A DNA stretch of 64,000 nucleotides from NCBI RefSeq assembly GCF_002443255.2, contig NW_019211460.1, forward strand, positions 28,368,481-28,432,480, given 5' to 3'. The stretch comes from Varroa destructor (Eukaryota; Arthropoda; Arachnida; Mesostigmata; Varroidae). A model generated the notes under the pieces. That model did not search any database, was not told where the DNA came from, and worked only from the letters and a program-made list of their open reading frames with translations. The translations under genes were made by a program, and so were the position numbers. Within the stretch, counting starts at the first letter, position 1. Each line of letters starts with the position of its first letter. Shown here one piece after another: positions 49,063-59,456 of this stretch.

Positions 49063-51420
49063 AAAAAGAATACAAATTCCTGTCAGAGTGAGAGGAGCTC
49101 GCCCGAAGATGCAGGAATAGTGTTGCTTGCTCAGTTATCCGTTGCAAACCATGTCAGGCAACTCCAAAAGCCAGCGGGAACATACGGCCTGTGCGAAGGA
49201 GCTCGTGGCCAAAGGTCGTAATACGACAGCGATCGTAATTCTTGTTATGAACTGTCGAGGCCAACCGGAAAATCGCAGCACGTAGTTGAGGGGACGAGCG
49301 AAATTAGGCGTTCTGCAGATTGTTGCTTTTGTCTGGCTATATCCGTGATGATCGAACGGCCATTACCGGCTGCTAACGGTGAGGACTCGCTCATGGTCTG
49401 GCCATTGCTGCCGCTAATGGGGAGCAGCTAGCTTCGCAGGCTGCCTTAGCTGATTGTTTTTCTATATCGTTTCAGGAATATTATTTATCTATACCAGATC
49501 TGCATTATTATTCTGTGTACTACTTAGCAACCTTGAGCCTTTCACGACGCACTGAGAAAAATTAAGAAACTACATATATATACATAGGCTCTACAACAGG
49601 TACTTACACGCTCTTTAGGCCTATACTAAGTCCCCTAACATGTCAATACTGACCTGGCCACTTTTTCAAGTTGTCAAACCAGGACAATATACAGGGTTGC
49701 GAAATACTAAGTTGTGCAGCATTCTATATTTGTTCTATGAAGAAACAACAGATTACTAACAGAATCGATGTAACAAGATAACAATCATGGGTGTGGCGTT
49801 GCTGATAAATCTATATATATATATTGTACATAATATAACACATATGACGACTAACCCTGTGCAAATGGTTTTATTCTAAGCTGAACGCCTTGTCCATGAA
49901 CATATATAAATTGTACGATATACAAACGCTATATATATCTATGTTTATATAAGATATATACAGCACTTAACGCCGCATCACTGGAAGTGTACAGCTAATA
50001 CTAATCTAAACAAAATAACAGGTAAAAATAATCCAGTGTTGCTACGTGTTGAGCTTTTCAGGGTGAGCACGTACCACATTATACTTTGTGCCGTAAATAT
50101 TATGAGTTTAAAGCAAAAGACAGTGCTGAATAACAACTGACCTAGACAAACTTGGTAAGTCTGATCATAATTTAGAGCCATTTCGGACAACTAATCTAGA
50201 AATTTTAATCTAATAATAACTAAGAAATTTTAATTATTTTAACAGCATCATAATGTGCATTTTTATGTTACCGTTGTTCTTCATCAACAACCGCTCCAAA
50301 GTCATACTTTATAACCGATGAAGGCACAGTTTTATATTCATATCGTAAAGCGAACGCGAGGCGTCGAAGATACGATGTACATAAGGCCAAATATGCCTAT
50401 TGAAATGCCTATGAATCCGGGACGACTCTTAAAGTATCGCTTTCAACAAGTTAATTAACAGTAAAAAGCAGAATAAGGTTAACAATTACGTCATGGTTGA
50501 ACTAGAATATGTTGTTTTCTAACGTTAAATGACATGTATACAGGTTAATATTTACTTTACTCTTTATATAAAATGATATACATACAATAGATATACATTT
50601 ATTATATGCGTTCGGCGTAGTTTGTAGTTAGTTATTGTAGCTCGCAAAAATTATCGATCAACAACGACGATGGGTGTCCAGACATCTTCCTTGAGTTAGA
50701 ACAGCATTAGTTCTGTTGTTTTAAAGACAAAGGGCAGGTTTCGATTACGAATTGCTTAGCTATTTATTAAACAAGGTCGAGACGCAGAAAACACGCCGAC
50801 AAAAACTGGTCCTATTAATGCCCTTTCGTAGAAATGGGTGTAATTGACTATTGTCGGCGCCCCCTGTCCACCCCTTGAAGCGTAAACTACAGGTACAAGC
50901 TTTTCTTTTTTTTAATTATGTAGTACGGTTCATCGGTGTCTTGGTGGCAGTCATTCTAAATGAGCTTCATTTAATAAATCACTTTTGCGACCTTTTTAAT
51001 TATTTATTATAGTTTACCGTATTAATCCTCTACGTAGAGTCTAGCCCGACATGGGAGCATTTTTTGTCTTCAGGTCGAGTGTGTCGTGCAATGTGTGACT
51101 TTTTTGTTGGTGAAGCAGCGCCATTTTTGCTGAGCTAGTACATAAATTCTTCCCTCTAAATTGCAGCTGGCGTTCGACAGACATTCAGTGCCGTTTATTG
51201 TAGGGACGCACAGATTCAAGGAGTATTCTATAGATGGATGCCCTCTATGCCTGCACGGCCATTCGCGTTTGTTTAAGCCGTAACAGTACTAAGGTGCCGT
51301 CCTTGATAGTCTAAAAAGAATCGCTTCTATCCATGTGGTACCAACAGTAAACTGGACGTGAACAGCTCTCGAGGCCGCTGACTTATTTTAGCAGTGCCTA
51401 GCGTCCTTCAAGCAAGACGT

Positions 51421-51909
51421 TCAGGGCTGCGAAGTAATACGCGAAGAGAAACGCATTAATAAGGTTCCATGTTCGAGATAATGAGCTCCACATGCGATTT
51501 TGTTGCAAGATTTACCAAGTACGTCCGTTACAAAAAATAAGAACCGTCTTTTTAATTTTGGGCTGAACCGTTCAACTGAATCGCTCTCGGGCTCACATCC
51601 ATGTCTTAGTACACTCGTTCTAATTAGCGGTGCTCGATATTGAGAATAAGCCAGGTAGTCTGGTGGAGCGCGTCGGTGGATTTTTACTAGCCATAACTCA
51701 TGTACATTAACGCGACCACTATATGGCTGTATTTTAGAAGGCAGGATCATAAAGCCTTGACTTAAGGACATGCCGATGTGCATCTGCGTAGCACTATGCG
51801 GCGTCCTGTGATCAACGCGTTCGAAGGCGTTGCGAACATTGCGGTACGAGCGTAGCAAAGCATTAACGGATAAACAGATGCCAGTAACTTTACCCATTTC
51901 TATAGACAT
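51421..51909 (-). CDS. Unassigned single-exon ORF, 162 residues
   Basis: This is the longest ATG-started ORF in the window, with no low-complexity sequence. It is basic, with no signal peptide or membrane helix visible. Landmarks are MSIEMGKVTGICLSVNALLR at the start and a cysteine-containing C-terminal part (VLGKSCNKIACGAHY). AATAAA occurs on the minus strand at 51199-51194, about 220 bases after the stop. I recognise no family. A chance ORF of this length in 64 kb is not very unlikely, so this is a candidate only; it could also be a gene relic or transposon fragment. Confidence 0.33.
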   Translation of the reverse strand: MSIEMGKVTGICLSVNALLRSYRNVRNAFERVDHRTPHSATQMHIGMSLSQGFMILPSKIQPYSGRVNVHELWLVKIHRRAPPDYLAYSQYRAPLIRTSVLRHGCEPESDSVERFSPKLKRRFLFFVTDVLGKSCNKIACGAHYLEHGTLLMRFSSRITSQP

Positions 51910-53006
51910 ACTCTAGTAATGCTTGGCAGCCATCGGTAGACAAGCAGTCTTACAAAAATGTCTAATCTAAATCAGTACTGGATAGATAAATCGTTTAAAT
52001 GCACAATGACAGTTATACTATTATAATCGTCACCATACCTAGCTTGATTAATTAAACTCTCGTTAAAATTCCCGGCTGAAATAAAATGCTACATAAGCTT
52101 TTTGTTTTTTTCTTTCTTTGTTATTACACTTTTAATAGTTAGCACATGCATTTCACTGTTGCATGTCGAACAATGGCTACTATTGGACTACTAATGGACT
52201 GCTATTAGAAAAACCGTGTCCTTGTAACAGTTGTACATCTCCATTCGGGCAGCGGGGGCTGCAACTTGTCACCCCCAATTTCATTTCAACATAGCATAAA
52301 CGTGATGCAAGCTTGTGAATTCGTGCCTGTGTGTGAATAGCTAACGTAAACACAATTACTCCTAATAATAGTTTGGCAAGAAAGAAGCTGTCGGTGCTGC
52401 TTCGATAACCATATTTGATAACTTTGTATTAGCTTTATATCTAACAAAGCGTGCCTGCACTTTCATATATTTTTCGTTCTATATGGTTCTGCCATTTTTG
52501 CCTTTCGCTTTTGAGACAATGGTAAGGACGCGCTTATTGACTCATTTCTGCTACTACGATATGTACTGTTTACTCCCGTTTCTTTGATCTGATAATACTA
52601 GCTACTTTCCTTTTTAGTGTTGTCTCTGGATGGATGGCCGTAATACAGAGAAAATTAAAGGTAACAAGCCAACGACAGATAACGAAAGGATGCGATCGGC
52701 TCTGACTTACGGGATCTTCGACCTTGAGAAGCTGAGTGCCCTAATATTTTAATATTCTTCAAAGTTCCTTGGCGTTTAACTCCGAGTTTCCTTACTTCAA
52801 CCTTCCCCGAACCGTTTTGCTACCTTTTTGTTTGCAAGACAGAACCGCGCTGGCGACAAAGCGCTTCACGTATGCGAAAAGAGATGCGTACTAAACAGGC
52901 TCCTAAGGAATATCGATTGGAGCAAAGCGGTAGGTTTTTGAGGGTTTCAGAAACGGATTATGTGGTAAAGAGATTTTTGCGTTGAAAGACCTACGCTAGT
53001 TCAATT

Positions 53007-53024
53007 GTCGTCGTCGTCGTCGTC
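53007..53024. repeat. (GTC)6 microsatellite
   Basis: Six uninterrupted GTC triplets about 45 bases upstream of the TATA box at 53070. Confidence 0.92.
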
Positions 53025-53069
53025 TTTGTGCCTTCAACGTGGGCTCAATAGGTGTTGCTGGCACTGATC

Positions 53070-53090
53070 TATATATAAGAGAGTGACTCA
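53070..53090 (+). promoter_or_regulatory. TATA box and AP-1 site
   Basis: TATATATAA at 53070-53078 is followed by TGACTCA (AP-1/bZIP consensus) at 53084-53090. The first ATG downstream is that of the 115-codon ORF at 53239. TATA-like strings are common in this AT-rich DNA, but this one sits at the edge of a GC-richer block. Confidence 0.35.
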
Positions 53091-53238
53091 ATAGCGTTTT
53101 CTACAGGCTCGTTGCATTTCGAAGTCTTACTCACTTAGCGCACGTTAGGACAGTCGTGTTTGGGTGCCGTGCAGTTTGCACGCTGTGAAGGTGGCACGGG
53201 GCAACAAAAAAGGAAGAACAAGGTGTTCAGTCGCAAAT

Positions 53239-53586
53239 ATGGACAGAACAGACGATACCTGCCGGTTTCACCGCCGCCATCGAAAGAGTCAAAAAGCCGC
53301 CAAAAAACGGGAAGCTACTTGGATATGTGAGCATTACCACTTACACCGTTACAACTGGTTCTATCAACCGTCGTTGGCTCCGTCGTTGAGATACCACGAC
53401 GATATCTTAGTCTTAAAACCGTTCGACAGTACCAAGAAGGAGCGCCTTTTTCAAAAGTATACTGGCAACAGCAGAAGAAGGAAGGAGGCGGTGGGGGAAG
53501 CCGAGAAGAAAGAGAGAGAGTGCGAAGAAAAAAAATGGACAAAGAGTATCGGCAGGCGCAGAGTACCTAGCCGCTGCTGGCACTGA
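53239..53586 (+). CDS. Unassigned ORF, 115 residues, basic and charged
   Basis: This ORF begins at the first ATG downstream of the TATA box at 53070, in good initiation context (A at -3, G at +4). It shows a basic N-terminal region (HRRHRKSQKAAKKR, like a nuclear localisation signal), a central part rich in aromatic residues and histidine (CEHYHLHRYNWFYQ) and a highly charged, probably helical C-terminal third (RRRKEAVGEAEKKERECEEK). No family is recognised. The purine-rich tract at 53473-53538 keeps frames open on both strands, so part of the length may reflect composition. It may instead be the leader of the exon ending at 53898. Confidence 0.35.
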   Translation: MDRTDDTCRFHRRHRKSQKAAKKREATWICEHYHLHRYNWFYQPSLAPSLRYHDDILVLKPFDSTKKERLFQKYTGNSRRRKEAVGEAEKKERECEEKKWTKSIGRRRVPSRCWH

Positions 53587-53816
53587 TACTACAAGATAAA
53601 GTAGGCAAGTGGCAAACTTGGACACTTCGTTTGATCTCGTTGGGGGCCAGTTCTCTGTGGCCACAGCCATTGCCCGACCTGTTTTCTGACTGCGTGTCGC
53701 TTAACAGGCAGCTTTTGATGTAGGGTTCCGTTCAATGTTTGCCTTTTGTGCTTTTCTCTTCCAAATATTACGCTTCTTCCGCCGAAAGTGCATGAAACGC
53801 TAAAGAGAGAACTTGC

Positions 53817-53898
53817 ATGGCTATGGTACGCTTACGGCTTTTTGCTGCGAATGGGGTTAGCCACGGGACCAGATGCTCTGCTACATGTCTGAAAGCTG
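53817..53898 (+). CDS. Candidate first coding exon
   Basis: ATG at 53817 opens 27 codons (MAMVRLRLFAANGVSHGTRC then SATCLKA) and runs into a strong donor GTAAGC at 53899, leaving phase 1. An in-frame TGA lies upstream, so this is the natural start. A three-codon upstream ORF (ATG AAA CGC TAA) precedes it. The arginine-rich, acid-free start could be a mitochondrial presequence. No downstream exon could be joined with confidence. Confidence 0.3.
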
Positions 53899-55079
53899 GT
53901 AAGCGACAAGAGGTCAAATCGGATTGACAGATAAACTAAAGGATAACCTAGTTCAAGCGGTCCGTTGGCATACTATGCGTACAATAGGCGTGCACATGCC
54001 GTCTTGACCCTACTTTCAGGCTTCGTTTGCCAACGCCTTGCGTTTTGTATTACCTTTCGTAACGCGTTAGACGCGTAAGGCGATTTCGTGTATTACTATT
54101 GAGATGCTTGACTATTGCTGAACTCTGACGGTCCTATCTAACATTCTTACCTATGTAGCTAGTTTTTTACACTTGTGCCGTATTGTTCCGAGCAGTCATT
54201 CGTGTGTCACTACGAATCAAGATATTATTGCTCTCTGGCCCTTCGTTCTGTTGTTTCTTTGTTTTTACTGAATATAGGTTTAAATTCCAAATCTTGGAAT
54301 CTTGGTTATAACAAAGGTCGGAGCTATAGATGTTTTGAAATGAGAATTATTTATAATGTACTTTATTATATTGTGTCACTTTTACGGAATGCGTGAGCTT
54401 AATAAAAGCATACGTCGTTATCATTCCCGTACAGCTGTGCCGTTCGGCGTAAAAAGTAGTAAGCATGGTAAAAAGCTAGTTTTTATTCACAGATACTATT
54501 AGTAAATTTTAAGCGATCACTATAGAAACCCGCTACAATTGATGGTATCGAGATGACCTCGTCTGCCCTACTGCGCAGTTCGTGACGCTAACCATGTTAA
54601 TGCGTCATACATACATCTAGTCGAATGAAGACATGGCACACGTTTGTTTCAATGAGTTATAATACTTCCACGCGTCTTGCAACGGCATGACTTCGGCGCC
54701 CTTTCTTGTGGATGCACTGATATTTTGGGCTGACCGGCGTTCCCTTCTCAACGCGGCCGGATGTGTATTGCTTGTGAAAAGATCAAATAGTACACTTCAG
54801 AAATTAACTTATAATGAAAACATTTATTGAAAATAGTTTGTCAAGGTAACGGTTAGTTCGACTCTGTTTCAATATGGACTTGATCACAACATTTCCAACC
54901 AGTAAAACACAGGTAATACGTTTTAACTACTAATAATATTATTTATTTGCTGTTCACTGTTGACAAAAATAGCTCACATAAACGACTGCGTATATAGGTG
55001 TCACTCTGTTAGCATATCCATACTTGTAGTTTTTCTTGGAACAGTCGCTTCCGTTTCCATAGTCGGTTTTATTATCTTT

Positions 55080-55900
55080 TCGTCGCGGTCTGCTTCGTGT
55101 CACTTTCGAGAAAAACGTCTCTTGCAAAAGTACCGCATGGCGGCGCCTGTTGCGTTCTAAAGCACGCCAACGCTTACAGCATTATGTTACATTTACATAT
55201 GTGCTCCCCCTGCTGTTGCCCCCCCCCTGAACGACCGCAACGACACTGGGTCCAGTCTGCCTGCGTTCGCGGTTTTTGGTAATTAAGGCCTGGTGACCAG
55301 TCGTAGCAAGTATTAGCAGTTATTCCACTTCCTTGATTCTATCTACTTGCCACTCGTTTTCCTTGTTCCTCTTCGTTTGTCTTTCTCGTGTTGAACATTA
55401 TTCGTTTCTCCTGCGTTTCCCGTCGTTTTTCTCGTGTTCTTGCTACTGTCCCACGTTATCTTCTTTCGTTTGTTCACAACGAGTCGAAGTTTGCACCGTA
55501 CTACAATTTGAGCGTGGTCTTGTAGAAAACAGCCAACATTCGGCGCTCAGCCACGCTCGCTACTGGCGCCGCTGGTGGCGATTCCTACTGATTTTTCCTG
55601 TCGTTATTCGATTCGAGTGGGCGGCCGTAGAGTCAGCCCATAAAGTGGGCGCTATGGACGAAAGAAGCAATGGGCGCATGAAGAGATGGAAGAGAAATTT
55701 AGGTATCTATCCCCAACTCGTCGAGCCTTCTCACGAACTCGTTTGCACGCATAGTGAGGAGGAACATATCGTTAAGGAAGAAATCCGACTTCAGCAAGGC
55801 GTTCGGCAAATGACGATGAAGGTGATTCTGTTAAGTGAGGGAGTCGTGTTTGTAGGCTAAGGGCGCACATCCGGATGAACGAGTCGAGTAGGATACATGG
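55080..55900 (+). other. GC-richer block with a long ORF
   Basis: A plus-strand frame is open from 55333 to 55860, but its first ATG is at about 55654, leaving some 69 codons (MDERSNGRMKRWKRNLGIYP at the start). The upstream part is pyrimidine-rich and could be a leader. GCATGGCGGCGCC near 55136 and a C9 run at 55219-55227 mark the upstream edge. No known domain. Confidence 0.22.
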
Positions 55901-57668
55901 TCAAACTTGGGCACAAGATTGCAGAAAGAGAACAGGGTCGCCCGCCGGATTTCTTCGTTCGCTAATGCTCAATAGACTGGATAGAAAATGTGAGGGGTTA
56001 TCCTGAAGCCGGGTACACAATAACTGTGGGTTTCTCTGAGCAGCAGGCCTTGATAGGTCTGTTCAATATTGTTCGCTGTCAAATACTAAATGCGGTGCGC
56101 TCGTATCGCAGCACACGCAGAAAATGACAAATCGCGTCGGGCCGCAGCACGTGGCAGCCATATTAAAAGCTGTCTAACGAACTGCAACGAAAGCGCTGCA
56201 AAACGTGTCCAACGTGCGTGGCCTAGGCACGTGCACGGCCGAACGTACACTGCAATGTACAAAGGAACCGGCGGCAGCTATTGAATACCACCGGCTAAAA
56301 TACAATCTCATATGAGTTCGTAGCTCACGTTGGATGGTCTTTTAGCATCTGGAGAGGCTTACCTTAGATGGCATTCTAACCTGTAGCAGGCTGGACTTCG
56401 TATCCTTTACCGAGGCAACAACAAGCGTCATTGGTTGAGCCAGCCAATTTGCAGCTACTTTCGTTTATCAACTAACGGAAATTGTTAAACTATCCAGAGT
56501 TGTCATCCTACATACAGTAGAGAGTTCATAACAAGTAAGACGGCAAAGGATCCCTACGCAGAACCCAACGAACGTGCATTCACGACAGTAAATCGAAATA
56601 CTTCGTGAAATTGCTTAGTCAATTAGAGGAGCGGCCTCTTAAAAAGACTCCAGTTGACTGATGTGGATTCTCCTTAACATAAGGAGTCCAAAATTGGGAC
56701 GGAGCCAGAAAGGAGAATAGGCCAACGCACGAGACATTAGGAAAAATCGAAAATACTTCTTAGAATGCATTACGTATATTTGAAAGTCAAGAAGTGTTTT
56801 AAAACAAAGCACTGCCAATACTACAACAAAAGTGAACCTAAATCTCGAATGTTTTCTATCATTAACATGAGAATGCTCCCTTTGTCAGGCAGTAACGTAT
56901 AAAACGACGAAGATAAACGTATTATTGCAGACTGCACATTTTCCAACGTTTTCTATTAAATAATCAGAAATTTAACGATTCTGTTCGTGGACGTCAATAC
57001 AAATACAAAAAGTCGCACACGACGCAAATGAGGCACGAACAGCACAGAAAAGCTGAAAGAATATTCCCACAGAAGATAAATATTGGTGGCACATCATTAG
57101 TAGTACATGACTACCCCTACAATGGTCGTTCAGCTTGCTACAATATATTAAACAGTGTCTCCATTAATATAGATAGAGGTAACGTAACGTATCAAAGTGG
57201 ACCCTAAATATGGACAGTTACTGTCCATGCTAGCCATGTATGTCCACGACAAACCTATAAAGCTGCTTTTTTAGACGGTACGGCATGTAGTGCCGTCAAC
57301 AAGAATTTCAGTAGAATGTGCTCAATAGCAGAATTTTTGCTATTTTCCATATGGCGCTCGAGATCTGTTTTGTATTTTTGACATACGCTTGCGTATTTCG
57401 TAAATGAAGTAAGCCACAAATCAACATTTTGTACGGTGTCAACGCTTATACGAAAAGATGTTATTTAAACAGAAGGCGAGAACGACTCAAAGACGCCGAT
57501 AATAGCTGCTTACGGTTTTTTGCGTGATAAATTCCAACGAGAAACCCAATTCATAGGGTTTTTGTTCCCGGAGCTGAACAAGAAAGCTTAACTGCACGAA
57601 GCAGAGATTATGCTAGCTCGATCGTGAGCGGAAAGTCTCAGCTCGGTCATAGATTGTAATGGCTTTCG

Positions 57669-57682
57669 TTTTTTTTTTTTTT
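57669..57682. repeat. T14 homopolymer
   Basis: Run of fourteen T residues; possibly the A-tail of a minus-strand retroposed sequence, though no body is recognised. Confidence 0.85.
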
Positions 57683-59115
57683 GTATTGACTCGAAATGAA
57701 TATGGAAGTAGTTATACCAAAGATTGATGCCGACAAGGATCGTTTAGAGCTATGCTGTACCCAAATTGGAAGTTTAAGCTGGAAAACAAATATTAACCGG
57801 CCCTTCACCATTCTGGTATTATGGTACAATTTCGCCTGCAGAATTCACATTGATAAAGGAATCTTATACAATGCGGCCTGAAAATACACATCACTTTAGT
57901 ATTTATATTAACTATGCAAGCTAATAAACAATATCTTTCTATTCTTGATCCATGCGTGTCAGAAGATTGCGAGACAACACGAACATCTTGTTGTTGATAG
58001 GAGTAAATAGTTCGCACCCATGTGCTTGTCTGACTCTCGAACGAACGCCACAGCGCACATTAGCTTTTATTTATCGGTCCAACCTTTATATCAGTCGAGC
58101 AAAGCTTATAGGCTAAATGTTAGTGAATGAAGTATATTTAGAAGGCAATAGTTGTGACGATCTATTTGCGGCTTTGAATGAAGTCTCTATTCTTAATAAA
58201 GGCTTTAGGACAAAAAAAAAAGCGTAATCAACAAAACTATCTACAAACAAATTGCAACGGCCTATGTTACCTCAAATTTACAGCTTCTAACGCTGATTGA
58301 TACTGTGTAACGCTGATGAACTTTATTTGTTAATAAAGCGCTTTGCTCGATCTCAATCTACTTACCTAAGCCGATATAATTATAGTTGTGATGTAATTGG
58401 CAAATGCGGTTTTGCTTAGATTGTCCAACGTTTCTAGATTTGTTTCTTCTATTTCTGACAATAAACTAGACTTTTTAATATCTAATCTGGATGCTGGTGT
58501 TGTAATTTTTCTTTCATTCCAGCATTCAATAAAGCTCAAAGCCGGTGGCTTTCCTATCAAACCACGGCGCTCTTTGGCTACCTGGCTCTGTTGTAGTTTT
58601 GTGAATCCCCGCTGTTTGCTGCCCACGGAGGCCAAACAATGACACCAGCCCCTGAAAAGTATGCCAGCGTGTCCCGAGTACTTCGAACGTACCACCAAGG
58701 TAAGTTCCGTCTACAAGTGAGATTCAAGCTGTACCTCGCATGAGTGAAATCGCTCTTAAGACAAAAAAAAAACGTGTAAACGTAAAGTGTTCGTGTAACA
58801 AAACGGGAATGGTAGTCAGTAGCAGAATCCAACTCTAAGATATTCTCACAGAGTGGTTAACAGAGGACACGACCGACACTGGAAGGCTATAGGGCGTAAG
58901 ACCTGAATGCTCGTATTGAATTCGTAGTAACGCAGCTGTTTGAATAACAAGGGTCTATAGCACATTATAGCAAATTAAGGCTACATACGAACCTATTAAG
59001 ATTTTAGTGCTTGTTACTAAAAGTGTCAGACCTCTCCAAAGATAACAAAAGCAGTTAATGAAGACGAAGACACACAGACATCAACAACAGATTTGGATGC
59101 TCCTAGGGTTTTCAT

Positions 59116-59436
59116 ATGCCTGCAATACTAAACCTAGGCGACACTAAGGTAGAACAACGTTCATATATGAACATGACCTTATTAACGTCGAAATCTAAGA
59201 TTCAATATTGCAATCCTCAACTTCAATCTCAAGTTTTTCCCCTAGTAATCGTACGAGGTTCTCCAACTAAACTGATCTCTGAAAGTGATATGGATATATC
59301 CTACAATCCAGGTTACCGAGGGTCAGCCGTTGTAGGTGTCAGTAAGACGGCAAGAAGACAGTCTTGTGAAAAGCATCAGTTGTGTTCAAAAATATACATA
59401 TATTTAAAACTTGCCAAGTTTTACACTATCCAATGA
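59116..59436 (+). CDS. Unassigned ORF, 106 residues, with adjacent polyadenylation signal
   Basis: ATG at 59116 opens 106 codons, ending TGA at 59434-59436, with AATAAA at 59451-59456. The protein is Ser/Thr-rich without low complexity (for example VIVRGSPTKLISESDMDISY). A possible acceptor (GCTCCTAG at 59106) lies just upstream, so it may be a last exon. No family is recognised and no signal peptide is seen. Confidence 0.27.
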   Translation: MPAILNLGDTKVEQRSYMNMTLLTSKSKIQYCNPQLQSQVFPLVIVRGSPTKLISESDMDISYNPGYRGSAVVGVSKTARRQSCEKHQLCSKIYIYLKLAKFYTIQ

Positions 59437-59456
59437 GTGTAGTAACGATAAATAAA

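Larger units (their letters stand above)
47710..51190. other. Intergenic or intronic
   Basis: If the candidate gene at 47465-47709 is real, its upstream introns lie here. The island at 48340-48800 could be its promoter. The remainder is AT-rich with short TA-rich runs near 49570, 49810 and 49930. Confidence 0.4.
53899..59105. other. Mostly intergenic or intronic
   Basis: Apart from the block at 55080-55900, only short frames are seen. A minus-strand frame at 58366-58698 is protein-like (for example SSLLSEIEETNLETLDNLSK) but starts without ATG and has no clear family. A palindrome TGGACAGTTACTGTCCA lies near 57211-57227. Confidence 0.4.
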
